Shown here one piece after another: positions 20,037 through 28,587 of a DNA stretch of 64,000 nt. Below the pieces are notes generated by a model. The model saw only the letters and a list, made by a program, of their open reading frames with translations. It did no database searches and had not been told where the DNA came from. A program made the translations under genes and the position numbers. Each line of letters begins with the position of its first letter. Position 1 is the first letter of the stretch. Source of the DNA: Arthrobacter sp. ok362 (lineage in GTDB: Bacteria > Actinomycetota > Actinomycetes > Actinomycetales > Micrococcaceae); contig NZ_FNGC01000008.1 of NCBI RefSeq assembly GCF_900102785.1, forward strand, positions 1 through 64,000, given 5' to 3'.

Positions 20037-20519
20037 TTAGGAAGCCAGGACCTCGTCGAGAACGCTTGCAGCCTTCTCTTCATCAGTCTTTTCAGCCAGT
20101 GCCAGCTCCGAAATCAGGATCTGGCGGGCCTTGGCCAGCATGCGCTTCTCTCCTGCGGAGAGACCCCGGTCGTGATCACGGCGCCAGAGGTCGCGGACGA
20201 CCTCAGCTACCTTGATGACGTCACCGGAAGCAAGCTTTTCCAGGTTTGCCTTGTAACGACGCGACCAGTTGGTGGGCTCTTCAGTGAACTCGGCCCGCAG
20301 CACATCGAACACGTGCTCCAAGCCTTCTTTGCCCACTACGTCCCGAACCCCAACCAGGTCAACGTTTTCTGCTGGAACTTCAATGGTCAGATCACCCTGA
20401 GCCACCTTGAGCTTGAGATACATCTTCTCTTCGCCCTTGACAGTGCGCATCTTGATTTCTTCAATTTTGGCTGCACCGTGGTGAGGGTAAACTACTGTCT
20501 CGCCGACCTCAAAAACCAT
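20037..20519 (-). CDS. carD: CarD-family RNA polymerase-binding transcription factor
   Basis: CarD binds the RNA polymerase beta subunit and stabilises open complexes, especially at rRNA promoters. The 160-residue protein starts [15 protein letters not shown], the hallmark N-terminal Tudor-like RNAP-interaction domain. The helical DNA-binding domain contains the conserved [17 protein letters not shown] stretch with the wedge Trp. The ATG at 20519 is preceded by AAAGGGGAA; an upstream extension of the frame is therefore not used. The order carD-ispD-ispF and the divergent lipoprotein match M. tuberculosis Rv3583c-Rv3581c and Rv3584. Confidence 0.96.
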   Translation of the reverse strand: MVFEVGETVVYPHHGAAKIEEIKMRTVKGEEKMYLKLKVAQGDLTIEVPAENVDLVGVRDVVGKEGLEHVFDVLRAEFTEEPTNWSRRYKANLEKLASGDVIKVAEVVRDLWRRDHDRGLSAGEKRMLAKARQILISELALAEKTDEEKAASVLDEVLAS

Positions 20520-20830
20520 GTGGACATTCCCCTTTCCCGCAGACCAGTTTATCACGATTAAGGCATACAACTGGCATCCAAAGGGGCCGGGAACCGCATG
20601 AATCCGGGGAAAATGGCCTCAATCCACCCCCTCAAACCCCTTGACGAATGCAGATAATAGTGCCTTTGGCCTTAACTGCCAAGAGGTTTCCGGCCCCCGC
20701 CAAGCGGGCTCCGCCCGCTTCAGAGACACGCGTCCGTGCGCCTATGTGTAGGCGCCGAGTCCTTGTTTGAGGCCGATTGCGGATAGGCTATGGCTGAATA
20801 ATGTTCCAAGACTCTCAAGGAGTGCGTGAC
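20520..20830. other. Divergent intergenic region carD / lipoprotein
   Basis: About 310 bp with no gene. It must hold the promoters of carD (minus) and the LpqE-like lipoprotein (plus), but I cannot single out convincing -35/-10 pairs. An AAGGAG ribosome-binding site for the lipoprotein is at 20817-20822. A small GC hairpin (AAGCGGGC...GCCCGCTT, about 20702-20721) is also present. Confidence 0.5.
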
Positions 20831-21409
20831 GTGCGTTTCACTGCGATGAACCGGGGCCAGCGCGGCAAGCTGGCAATGGCTACGGCTGCACTGGGCATTG
20901 GCCTGCTGTCCGTGACCGGCTGTGGCTACATCAACCCCCAGCAGACCTCGGAGCAGTACTCGGCATCCGACGGAACCCGCACTGATCTCGGAGCGCTGCA
21001 GCTGCGCAACTTCGTCATAATCTCCGACGGTGAGAACAAGCCGGGCCGCGTGATCGGCGCCGTGTACAACACCTCCTCCAAGGACGTTGTGCTGACCATC
21101 AAGGGCGCATCGGGGTCGCAGGCCGAGGTTCCGGTCAAGCAGAAGTCCTACACCATGCTCAACGACTCCGCCGCCCCGGCGATCCTGAGCACCGTCGGCG
21201 CCAAGCCGGGATCCATTGCCGAGGTCACCATCTCCGAGGACGGCACCAGCCAGAACGCCATGTTCAAGGTTCCGGTCATGGACGGCACCATCGTCGACTA
21301 CAAGTCGTACCTGCCGACGCCGGAGCCCACCGCCACGGGCGCGGCGACGTCGTCCGGGACGGCAACCTCGACCGAGACGCCGACACCGAGCAGCACCGCC
21401 GGCCACTAG
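20831..21409 (+). CDS. LpqE-like envelope lipoprotein
   Basis: A 192-residue lipoprotein with a signal peptide ending in LSVTGC (lipidated C31), a compact beta-rich domain and a C-terminal Thr/Ser/Pro-rich tail that probably spans the wall. Position opposite carD and overall layout match M. tuberculosis LpqE (Rv3584), whose molecular role is poorly defined. GTG at 20831 follows AAGGAG with eight bases between; an upstream frame extension starts before this site and is rejected. The link to LpqE rests on synteny and domain layout, so function remains open. Confidence 0.8.
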   Translation: MRFTAMNRGQRGKLAMATAALGIGLLSVTGCGYINPQQTSEQYSASDGTRTDLGALQLRNFVIISDGENKPGRVIGAVYNTSSKDVVLTIKGASGSQAEVPVKQKSYTMLNDSAAPAILSTVGAKPGSIAEVTISEDGTSQNAMFKVPVMDGTIVDYKSYLPTPEPTATGAATSSGTATSTETPTPSSTAGH

Positions 21410-21428
21410 CCCAGCGGCTGGACCTATA

Positions 21429-21468
21429 GCAAAAAGGAGGGGCACCTGCAGGTGCCCCTCCTTTTTGC
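21429..21468. terminator. Bidirectional terminator between the LpqE-like gene and regX3
   Basis: A perfect 40-bp palindrome: a long GC-rich stem (GGAGGGGCACCTG / CAGGTGCCCCTCC) flanked by A5 on one side and T5 on the other. It can terminate transcription from both convergent genes. Confidence 0.95.
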
Positions 21469-21539
21469 ATGCCGCCTGGACTCCAGCGGCCTTGGACTCC
21501 CAGCTGCCCGGCCAGGCCGCCGGGCAGCTTCATCCGGCT

Positions 21540-22220
21540 TTAGGGCTCAAACTTGTAACCCAGTCCGCGGACGGTAATCAGGTACCGCGGAGCGGAGGCA
21601 TCCGGCTCGATCTTGCTGCGCAGCCGCTTGACGTGGACGTCGAGGGTCTTGGTATCCCCCACGTAGTCGGAGCCCCAGACCCTGTCGATCAGCTGACCGC
21701 GCGTCAGGACCCTGCCGGAGTTCCGCAACAGCATTTCCAGCAGCTCGAACTCTTTGAGCGGCAAGGCGATCTGCTCGCCCCCGACGCTCACCACGTGGCG
21801 TTCAATGTCCATCCGGACAGGACCGGCCTGCACCGTACTGGAGACGAGTTCCTCCGGCTCGCTCTGGCGCCGCAGGACGGCACGGACCCGGGCGACGAGC
21901 TCCCGTGAGGAATAGGGCTTGGTGACGTAGTCGTCGGCGCCCAGTTCCAGCCCCACCACTTTGTCGATTTCCGAGTCCTTGGCGGTCAGCATGATCACGG
22001 GCACCCCGGAGCGCTGCCGGAGTTGGCGGCAGACCTCTGTGCCTGACTGGCCCGGCAGCTGGAGGTCCAGGAGTACGAGGTCGGCGCCGTTGCGGTCGAA
22101 TTCGGTGATGGCGTCCAGTCCGTTGTCCACCACCTCGACCTCAAACCCTTCTTTACCCAACAGATAGGACAGGGGGTCGCTGAAGGACTCCTCGTCCTCG
22201 ACAATCAGAATCCGGCTCAA
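21540..22220 (-). CDS. regX3: Two-component response regulator RegX3 (PhoP/OmpR family)
   Basis: A 226-residue response regulator. The receiver domain (1-~120) has phospho-acceptor D52 (VLLDLQLPG) with the acidic pair in VEDEE and K in VTKPYSS. The C-terminal winged helix (~130-226) contains the OmpR-type VHVKRLRSKIEP recognition region. It is encoded just after senX3, with ATGA overlap, and next to phoU and gpmA, matching the mycobacterial phosphate-sensing locus. RegX3/PhoP-type regulators bind PHO-box direct repeats; one such site lies upstream of senX3. Confidence 0.94.
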   Translation of the reverse strand: MSRILIVEDEESFSDPLSYLLGKEGFEVEVVDNGLDAITEFDRNGADLVLLDLQLPGQSGTEVCRQLRQRSGVPVIMLTAKDSEIDKVVGLELGADDYVTKPYSSRELVARVRAVLRRQSEPEELVSSTVQAGPVRMDIERHVVSVGGEQIALPLKEFELLEMLLRNSGRVLTRGQLIDRVWGSDYVGDTKTLDVHVKRLRSKIEPDASAPRYLITVRGLGYKFEP

Positions 22221-23458
22221 GCGGTAGCTCCTTGCTCATGGACGCCGGCGGCGTCACGTCGTTGCGGTCTGGGGTCCCGACTGGAAGTGTGGGCAACGGG
22301 TTTGCCCGCGTCAGAGGCGTCGCCGTCGTCCTGCCCTTCCATCTCGGGAAGTCGGATGGTGAACGTGGAACCCTGGCCGGGCTGGGACCATAGGGTCACC
22401 TCGCCGCCGTGGTTGGAAATGACGTGTTTGACGATGCTCAGGCCAAGTCCCGTGCCTCCGGTCTGACGGGAGCGGGCGGCATCCACGCGGTAGAAGCGCT
22501 CGAAGACCCGCTCCTGGTCCTCGGCGCTGAGCCCATCGCCCTGGTCCGTCACCGAAACCGCCACGAGGCCGTCCTTGACCCGGATGCCCACCCCAACCTT
22601 GGTGTTCTCCGGCGAGTACCGGATGGCGTTGTCGATCAGGTTGCGCAGCGCGGTCACGAGGAGGTCCTGGTCGCCGTAGACCATGGCGGCAGCGTGCCCT
22701 CCGACCACCAGCTGGATGTTCTTGCTCTCGGCCGGGAGCTGGGAGCGGTCCACGGCCTCGCTGACCACAGTGTTGATGTCCACCGGGCGGCTCTGCTGCG
22801 CGACGTTGGCGCCCTGGAGCCGGGAGAGTTCGATGATGTCCTGGACCAGGGCCGCAAGCCGGGTCGATTCCTTGTGCATGCGCTTGGCGAACCGCTTGAC
22901 CGCCTCCGGGTCGTCAGCGGACGATTCGAGTGCCTCAGCCAGCAGGGAGATCGCCCCGACGGGTGTCTTCAGTTCGTGGGAGACGTTCGCGACAAAGTCG
23001 TTGCGGACTTCCTCGGTGCGGGTGAATTCCGTCCGGTCATCGGCCAGCAGCAGGATATATTCCTCTGTGATGACGGCGGCCCGGACCTGGACAATGATCG
23101 TTCCCTGGCCGAGCGGGCCGCGCGGCAGCTCCAGTTGCTTTTCGAGGACGACACCGTCCCGCCGCACCTTGGCCGTCAGTTCCAGCAGCTGCTGGTGCAC
23201 CACGGTGTGCCCGCGGACCAGGCCATAGGCGTAGGCGGCAGGGCTGGCGCGGACCACGCCGTCGATCGCATCCACCACCACGAAAGCGCGGCCGAGGACG
23301 GCAAGCACCTCCGCGGCGCCCTCGGGCAGCGAGGGGTCCTCGACGTCGACGTCGACAATGTGCCGCTGCTGCTCACTCACCCGGAACGCGAGTACGCCGA
23401 ACATGCCAAACGAGAGGCCGATCAGGCCGGCGATCACGCCGATGAGCATTGGATCCAC
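22217..23458 (-). CDS. senX3: Sensor histidine kinase SenX3
   Basis: A 413-residue membrane kinase. One transmembrane helix (~4-26) is followed by a PAS-like domain (~50-145), the HisKA dimerisation domain with H161 (FVANVSHELKTPVG), and a HATPase domain with N (NLIDNAIRYS), GDGLS and GTGLGLSIV boxes. As in SenX3, no large extracellular sensor is present; signal input probably comes from the PAS domain and the PstSCAB-PhoU system. The C-terminal tail (~385-413) is charged and not conserved. It is cotranscribed with regX3 by 4-bp overlap. Confidence 0.93.
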   Translation of the reverse strand: MDPMLIGVIAGLIGLSFGMFGVLAFRVSEQQRHIVDVDVEDPSLPEGAAEVLAVLGRAFVVVDAIDGVVRASPAAYAYGLVRGHTVVHQQLLELTAKVRRDGVVLEKQLELPRGPLGQGTIIVQVRAAVITEEYILLLADDRTEFTRTEEVRNDFVANVSHELKTPVGAISLLAEALESSADDPEAVKRFAKRMHKESTRLAALVQDIIELSRLQGANVAQQSRPVDINTVVSEAVDRSQLPAESKNIQLVVGGHAAAMVYGDQDLLVTALRNLIDNAIRYSPENTKVGVGIRVKDGLVAVSVTDQGDGLSAEDQERVFERFYRVDAARSRQTGGTGLGLSIVKHVISNHGGEVTLWSQPGQGSTFTIRLPEMEGQDDGDASDAGKPVAHTSSRDPRPQRRDAAGVHEQGATA

Positions 23459-23529
23459 GGCTCCAGCTTATGCTCTGCCATGCGGCCGAAACCGAAATCT
23501 CCTGCGATTCGGGCGCCGGTTCAGCTAAC

Positions 23530-23562
23530 GTTCACCTATTGGGGCGTAACAGTTCACCGGAC
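23530..23562. promoter_or_regulatory. PHO-box-like direct repeats between senX3 and phoU
   Basis: GTTCACC occurs at 23530 and again at 23552, exactly 22 bp (two 11-nt units) apart, with a degenerate unit between. This is the layout of actinobacterial PHO boxes (11-nt direct repeats beginning G-G/T-TCA) bound by PhoP/RegX3. It lies 70 bp from the senX3 start and 95 bp from the phoU start, so autoregulation of both directions is plausible. Binding is inferred. Confidence 0.65.
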
Positions 23563-23656
23563 ACTGAAAGAGTTGAGCGTTGGAGCGCCGGTAGGCGAAC
23601 CGAAATAGGCCCGCCACTTTGATTGCAGGCAATATTTCCGAGGAAAGGACGCACAC

Positions 23657-24319
23657 GTGCGTAAGGTTTTTCAGGAGGAGCTCGCCCAGGTAAGGGAACA
23701 GCTCGTCGAGATCTCAACGCTGGTCACAGAGGCCATCGAGAAGGCCACGACAGCGTTCGAGGGCGCCGATATCGACCTCGCCGAGGACGTGATTGCCGCC
23801 GATGCCCGCATCGACTTCCTGCAGAACAGCCTCGACGAGCGCGCCATCGACATCCTTGCCCTTCAGGGCCCGGTGGCGAGCGATCTGCGCATGCTGGTTG
23901 GTTCGCTCCGGATGAGCGCGTCGCTGGAGCGCATGGGCGACCTCGCCCGCCACTTGGCCCAGCTGGCGCGTCTGCGCTATCCGGCGTCAGTGGTCCCGGA
24001 TCAGCTGCGCGAGACCTTCAAGAGCTTCGCGGAACAGGACTTGCTGATCGCCGAGAAGCTAACGGAGCTGCTCGCAACCCGCGACCTTGGCGTGGCCCGG
24101 GACATCATGAAGGCCAACAGCACCGTCAACGACCTTCACCTGAGCGTTTTCAAGGCGATCGCGCGCAGCGACTGGCAGGAGTCGCCGGCCACCACGGTCG
24201 ACGTTGCCTTGGCCAGCCGCTACTTTGAGCGCTTCGCCGACCACGGCGTTTCGGTTGCCCAGAAGGTCACGTACCTGGTCACCGGCGCATGGCAGCCGAA
24301 CAGCATCGAGCACAGCTGA
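23657..24319 (+). CDS. phoU: Phosphate-signalling protein PhoU
   Basis: A 220-residue PhoU protein made of two three-helix repeats, each with the conserved metal-binding E-R-x-x-D motif (SLERMGDLARHL and RYFERFADHGVSV). PhoU links the Pst phosphate transporter to the sensor kinase and keeps the kinase in its phosphatase state when phosphate is plentiful. The GTG start follows AAAGGA by seven bases. It is divergent from senX3-regX3 with a PHO-box-like site between them, but no pst genes are in the window. Confidence 0.95.
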   Translation: MRKVFQEELAQVREQLVEISTLVTEAIEKATTAFEGADIDLAEDVIAADARIDFLQNSLDERAIDILALQGPVASDLRMLVGSLRMSASLERMGDLARHLAQLARLRYPASVVPDQLRETFKSFAEQDLLIAEKLTELLATRDLGVARDIMKANSTVNDLHLSVFKAIARSDWQESPATTVDVALASRYFERFADHGVSVAQKVTYLVTGAWQPNSIEHS

Positions 24320-24370
24320 CGCCGGCTTCGCTCTGACACAACTGCGCAGGGGCAAACTGCGCTGACACAA

Positions 24371-24412
24371 CGACGGCGTCCGGTCACCTTGGGGGGTGAC
24401 CGGACGCCGTCG
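24371..24412. terminator. Terminator between phoU and gpmA
   Basis: A perfect 18-bp stem (CGACGGCGTCCGGTCACC and its complement) with loop TTGGGG lies between the convergent phoU and gpmA genes. GTTTGTACTT follows on the plus strand. The strength of the stem suggests bidirectional termination. Confidence 0.85.
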
Positions 24413-24465
24413 TTTGTACTTGGCTTTGTGCTTTGTACTTTTAGTACTAGCGGAGCGGGAACCGC

Positions 24466-25212
24466 CTACTTCTTGCCCTGGTTGGCAACTGCCTTGATGG
24501 CCTCGGCGGCGGCCTCGGGGTCGAGGTAGGTGCCGCCCGGTTTCAGCGGCTTGAAGTCCTCGTCCAGTTCGTAGACCAGCGGGATGCCGGTGGGGATGTT
24601 CAGGCTGGCGATGTCGTCGTCGCTGATCCCGTCAAGGTGCTTGACGAGGGCGCGGAGCGAGTTGCCGTGGGCTGTGACCAGGACGGTCTTTCCGGCCTTG
24701 AGGTCTTCCTTGATGTCCGATTCCCAGTACGGCATGAGCCGGATCAGGACATCCTTGAGGCATTCGGTGCGCGGGATGGCGTCGCCGAGGTCCGCGTAGC
24801 GCGGGTCCCCCGCCTGGGAGAACTCGGAATCGTCGGCCAGGGGCGGCGGCGGGGTGTCGTAGGACCGGCGCCACAGCATGAACTGCTCCTCGCCGAATTC
24901 GGCGAGGGTCTGGGCCTTGTCCTTGCCCTGCAGCGCGCCGTAGTGGCGCTCGTTGAGCCGCCAGTCACGCTTGACGTCGATCCAGCCGCGGTCGGCCTTT
25001 TCGAGGACCATATTCGCCGTGTTGATGGCCCGCTTCAGCCGCGAGGTGTAGAGGATGTCGGGGAGGATGTTGTTCTCCACGAGCAGCTCGCCGCCGCGCA
25101 CCGCCTCGGCACGGCCCTGGTCATTGAGGTCAACGTCCACCCAGCCGGTGAAGAGGTTCTTGGCATTCCAGTCGCTGTGGCCGTGGCGCAGCAGAATCAG
25201 CTTGTAAGTCAT
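24466..25212 (-). CDS. gpmA: 2,3-bisphosphoglycerate-dependent phosphoglycerate mutase
   Basis: Interconverts 3- and 2-phosphoglycerate in glycolysis and gluconeogenesis. The 248-residue protein carries the phospho-histidine motif [10 protein letters not shown], the [12 protein letters not shown] and [11 protein letters not shown] signatures, [10 protein letters not shown], and the second catalytic His in [14 protein letters not shown]. The ATG at 25212 is chosen because AGGA lies eight bases upstream; another ATG three codons earlier overlaps that site. Its place next to senX3-regX3 is conserved with mycobacteria (Rv0489-Rv0491). Confidence 0.97.
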   Translation of the reverse strand: MTYKLILLRHGHSDWNAKNLFTGWVDVDLNDQGRAEAVRGGELLVENNILPDILYTSRLKRAINTANMVLEKADRGWIDVKRDWRLNERHYGALQGKDKAQTLAEFGEEQFMLWRRSYDTPPPPLADDSEFSQAGDPRYADLGDAIPRTECLKDVLIRLMPYWESDIKEDLKAGKTVLVTAHGNSLRALVKHLDGISDDDIASLNIPTGIPLVYELDEDFKPLKPGGTYLDPEAAAEAIKAVANQGKK

Positions 25213-25274
25213 GGTTTTCATCCTAGCCGAGCGGTTGGCGGCGGTGCCGAGCGTTACAGCGCGTGCGCTTCACT

Positions 25275-25336
25275 GCAACGCGGGGTCACTTCCGGCCCAT
25301 CCGCGGGCCCGACATGGGCCGGAAGTGACCCGCGTG
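25275..25336. repeat. Palindromic intergenic repeat, copy 1
   Basis: A ~60-bp inverted repeat with arms of 21-22 bp (CGCGGGGTCACTTCCGGCCC at 25279 pairing with GGGCCGGAAGTGACCCGCG) and one bulged G. It separates the gpmA start from the methyltransferase gene. A diverged copy with the same left arm occurs at 61442-61500, showing a dispersed family. Confidence 0.8.
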
Positions 25337-25368
25337 GGAGGACAGGCGTTGGAGGATAGGCTTGGGCG

Positions 25369-26226
25369 GTGGTGCAGAAGGCTGAACGGGTGCTGTCCCC
25401 CCGGAACCAGGGCGGAACGAGAAGCGGCGCGCGTGGCGGCAGGCCCGTGGGCAACGTGACCCGTGGAACCACGAACCCCAACCGGATGCGACGGGTGGAC
25501 CGCTGGCTGACCGGGCCGCAGGCCTGGCGGCTGCGCGCCGCGGCCCATCCCCTCGCCGTCGACCTCGGCTATGGCGCGTCGCCGGCCACCGCCGTCGAAC
25601 TCTTCGAACGCCTCGCCGCGGTCCGCGCGGATATGCAGGTGGTGGGCATCGAAATCGAACCGGAGCGTGTCCGGCAGGCCCAAGCACTTGAACGGCCGGG
25701 CCTGATGTTCCAGATGGGCGGCTTCGAACTGCCCGTGACGGGAAATCCCGTGCTGGTCCGCGCCTTCAACGTCCTGCGGCAGTACGAGGAAGCTGACGTG
25801 GCTGGCATCTGGCGGCTGGTGCAGGACCGTCTCGCGCCGGGTGGGCTGTTCATCGACGGCACGTGCGATGAAATCGGGCGGCGCGCCGCCTGGGTGGCTC
25901 TCGACGTCGAGCGGCCGCTGAGCCTGAGTTTGTCCATGCGGTTCGGTGCCTTCGCGCTACCCTCCGACGTGGCAGAAAGGCTGCCGAAGGCCCTGATCCA
26001 CCGCAACGTGCCCGGAGAGAAGATTCACGCCTACCTGCAGGCTATGGACAAAGCCTGGCTGGAAGCGGCGCCGCTGGCATCGTTCGGCAGCCGGCAGCGC
26101 TTCACAGCAATGTGCCGTGCCCTGCTCGACGCTGGCTGGCCCATCCAGGACGGCCCGTCCCGCTGGCGGCTGGGCGAAGTGACGGTCGCTTGGGAAGCCG
26201 TGGCGCCCGGGGAGTTAGGACCCTAG
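25369..26226 (+). CDS. Class I SAM-dependent methyltransferase-like protein
   Basis: A 285-residue protein with a Rossmann-type SAM-binding motif: AVDLGYGASPATAVELF as motif I and VVGIEIEPERVRQAQ as motif II, then RAFNVLRQYEE where motif IV is expected. The N-terminal ~55 residues are basic and low in structure. Closely similar proteins are common in Micrococcaceae as uncharacterised methyltransferases; the substrate is not predictable. The GTG at 25369 is the most likely start, with GGAGGA at a somewhat long distance. Confidence 0.7.
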   Translation: MVQKAERVLSPRNQGGTRSGARGGRPVGNVTRGTTNPNRMRRVDRWLTGPQAWRLRAAAHPLAVDLGYGASPATAVELFERLAAVRADMQVVGIEIEPERVRQAQALERPGLMFQMGGFELPVTGNPVLVRAFNVLRQYEEADVAGIWRLVQDRLAPGGLFIDGTCDEIGRRAAWVALDVERPLSLSLSMRFGAFALPSDVAERLPKALIHRNVPGEKIHAYLQAMDKAWLEAAPLASFGSRQRFTAMCRALLDAGWPIQDGPSRWRLGEVTVAWEAVAPGELGP

Positions 26227-26247
26227 AAAGCCTGAAGCGGGCCTACG

Positions 26248-26601
26248 TCACCAGGGGCCGTAGGGGCCCATGTTGCGGCCGCGGCCGGCGTCTTTGACCG
26301 CGGGACGGACGTCGGCAAGGTACACGGACGCGGCCGTCACGGCCGCGAGGCCGAAGATGCCGAGCGAACCGGCGCCACCACCGCTGCCCAGCTGCGCGAG
26401 CAGGGAGAACAGGCCCACAACGAACGCGCCGCCGGTCAGGGCCAGCCAGAAGGTCTTGGTCCGCTTCGATACGGCCTCGAACGCGTTGGCCTTGTGCCGG
26501 AGGCAATCGAAAAACGCCCATGCCTCCAAGGCAAAGGCCACGACGGCCAGGACCAGGTAGACCCCGGATTCGACAAAGTAAATGAGTATGCGTCCGTCCA
26601 C
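26248..26601 (-). CDS. DUF2516-family membrane protein
   Basis: A 117-residue protein with three hydrophobic segments (~8-33, ~50-72, ~78-97) and the conserved pattern FALEAWAFFDCLRHKANAFE followed by KRTKTFWLAL. These features match the DUF2516 family of small actinobacterial membrane proteins with no known function. It is convergent with the methyltransferase and sits just downstream of the PLP enzyme, 10 bp from its stop. Confidence 0.75.
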   Translation of the reverse strand: MDGRILIYFVESGVYLVLAVVAFALEAWAFFDCLRHKANAFEAVSKRTKTFWLALTGGAFVVGLFSLLAQLGSGGGAGSLGIFGLAAVTAASVYLADVRPAVKDAGRGRNMGPYGPW

Positions 26602-26610
26602 TCCCCCAGC

Positions 26611-27807
26611 CTAGCCGTCCAGAGTGCCCAATGCCTGATCCAAATCGGCCCAAAGGTCGTCCACGTTCTCAATGCCCACGCTCATCCGGACCAGGTTGTC
26701 CGGCACGCTCTCCGGCTCGGCCGTGTGCCGGCGCCGGCGTTCGATCAGGGATTCCACCCCACCCAGGGACGTGGCGGGGAGCCAAAGGCGCAGGGCGCGG
26801 ATCATCCGGTCCGCGGCTTCCGCGCCGCTGAGGCTGCCCGTGTCTCCGACGACAGGCGCCACCTCGATGCACAGGATGGACCCGAACCCCTTCATCTGCT
26901 TCTTGGCCCGCACGTGGCCGGGGTCCGAGGCCAGCCCGGGGAACCGGATGCCGGCAACCCGCGGATGGCCGTTGAGCCGGTCGGCAAGGACCTGGGCCGA
27001 CGCCTGTGAACGCTCAATCCGCAGCGCCAGGGTCCGGAGCCCGCGCAGCGCCAGCCACGCCTCGAACGGTCCGGCGATCCCGCCATGGATGGTGCGGTGG
27101 TGCAGCAGGGCGGCGCGGAGACCGGCGTCGGAGGTCACCAGCGCACCGAGCACAACGTCGGAATGGCCGGAGAGGTACTTGGTCACCGAATGCAGCACGA
27201 CGTCGGAGCCCAGGCTCAGGGGCTGCTGCACCAAGGGCGTGGAAAAGGTGTTGTCCGTGACGACGATCGCGCCGGCCTCATGCGCCGCGGTGGTCAGGGC
27301 CCGCATGTCCGCGACTCCGAGCATGGGGTTGGTGGGACTCTCCAGCCACAGCATGCTGGCGGCGCGGCCGCTGGCCGGGGCAAGTGCGGCCACAACGGCG
27401 TCGGTGTCCGCGATGTCCACCGTCCGCAACTCGAGGAAGCCCTTGGCCGCCAGTTCGGCAGCCATGGTGACCGAACCCGCGTAGCTGTGCGACGGCATCA
27501 CGAGCACGCCCTGGGCGGGCACCAGGGACAGGGCCGAACTCACGGCGGCGAGTCCAGAGGCGTAAAGCAGGCCCGGCAGGTCCGCGCCTTCCAACTGGGC
27601 CAGCGCCTCTTCGAAGGGGTCCCACGTGGGATTGGAATACCGGCCGTAGCCGCGGTCGCCGTCGCCCAGCGGTCCTGTGCCGAAGTAGGTCGAGGACAGC
27701 ACAAGCGGCGGGTTGACCGGTTCGTCGCGGGTGCGCGGCGGCCGCCCTGCCGCCACAACCAGGGAATCCGGCGAAAGCGTGGCGGCCTGCTCTTCAGAAA
27801 GACTCAT
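26611..27807 (-). CDS. Cys/Met metabolism PLP-dependent enzyme (cystathionine gamma-synthase/lyase type)
   Basis: A 398-residue fold-type I PLP enzyme. Key features are the N-terminal SSTYFGTGPLGDGDRGYGRYSNPTWDPFE-type substrate region, LLYASGLAAVSS (PLP phosphate binding), LESPTNPMLGV, VTDNTFSTPLVQQPL, and the Schiff-base lysine in HSVTKYLSGHSDVVLGALV. The late RMSVGIEN motif is also typical. It may act as cystathionine gamma-synthase or gamma-lyase; sequence alone does not separate these. I use the ATG at 27807, which matches the family N terminus, though no ribosome-binding site precedes it. It is divergent from tmk. Confidence 0.88.
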   Translation of the reverse strand: MSLSEEQAATLSPDSLVVAAGRPPRTRDEPVNPPLVLSSTYFGTGPLGDGDRGYGRYSNPTWDPFEEALAQLEGADLPGLLYASGLAAVSSALSLVPAQGVLVMPSHSYAGSVTMAAELAAKGFLELRTVDIADTDAVVAALAPASGRAASMLWLESPTNPMLGVADMRALTTAAHEAGAIVVTDNTFSTPLVQQPLSLGSDVVLHSVTKYLSGHSDVVLGALVTSDAGLRAALLHHRTIHGGIAGPFEAWLALRGLRTLALRIERSQASAQVLADRLNGHPRVAGIRFPGLASDPGHVRAKKQMKGFGSILCIEVAPVVGDTGSLSGAEAADRMIRALRLWLPATSLGGVESLIERRRRHTAEPESVPDNLVRMSVGIENVDDLWADLDQALGTLDG

Positions 27808-27894
27808 GGAGACAGGGTACGTGGGCGCCCCGCGAGGAACCCAAGCCGTTACGCCGGACACTGAAGTGTCGGTGATTGTCGGTACTCTTGAACA

Positions 27895-28587
27895 GTGACT
27901 AACCAGAGCCCCGGAGCGTCCCCTCAACAGTTGCCAAGCCCGTTGCCCGGACTGTTTATTGCCTTCGAGGGCGGAGACGGCGCCGGCAAGTCCACGCAGG
28001 CGGCTGAACTCGCCAAAACGCTGGAATCAGGCGGCTTCACAGTGCTGCGGACCCGGGAACCGGGCGGCACGGCGATCGGCGAAAAGCTGCGTTCGCTCGT
28101 ACTGGATCACGGCCATGGCCACATCGACGGCCATACCGAGGCCCTTATTTTCGCGGCGTCCCGTGCCGCGCACGCGAGCCAGGTCATCCGGCCCGCCCTG
28201 GAACGCGGCGAGATCGTCCTCACTGACCGGTACATCGACTCCTCGGTCGCGTACCAGGGCGCCGGCCGCGGCCTCGGGACGGAGGCGGTCAGGGACATCA
28301 ACGCTTGGGCGACCTCGGACCTGCAGCCGGACCTGACGGTACTTCTCGACGTCGAGCCCGCCGTTGGCCGGCAACGGCGCACAGCCGGCGAGGCCGCCGA
28401 AGACCGCCTCGAGTCCGAGGCCGACGAATTCCATGCCAAGATCCGATCGGCCTTCCTGGACCTGGCCGCGGCCCGGCCCGAAGCCTACCTGGTGCTGCCC
28501 GCCCGCCTGCCCGTGGCCGAACTCGCCGCCCGGATCTTCGAGCGCGTCGAATCCCTGCTGGCCGTCACCCAAAGCAGCACGGCATGA
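27895..28587 (+). CDS. tmk: Thymidylate kinase
   Basis: Phosphorylates dTMP to dTDP. The 230-residue protein has a P-loop FEGGDGAGKST, the dTMP-binding REPGGTAIGEKLR segment, the DR(Y/H) motif in VLTDRYIDSSVAYQG, and LLDVEP. An N-terminal extension of ~18 residues precedes the P-loop. The GTG start has no visible ribosome-binding site. TACTCT lies nine bases upstream, so a leaderless transcript is possible. It overlaps holB by 4 bp. Confidence 0.95.
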   Translation: MTNQSPGASPQQLPSPLPGLFIAFEGGDGAGKSTQAAELAKTLESGGFTVLRTREPGGTAIGEKLRSLVLDHGHGHIDGHTEALIFAASRAAHASQVIRPALERGEIVLTDRYIDSSVAYQGAGRGLGTEAVRDINAWATSDLQPDLTVLLDVEPAVGRQRRTAGEAAEDRLESEADEFHAKIRSAFLDLAAARPEAYLVLPARLPVAELAARIFERVESLLAVTQSSTA

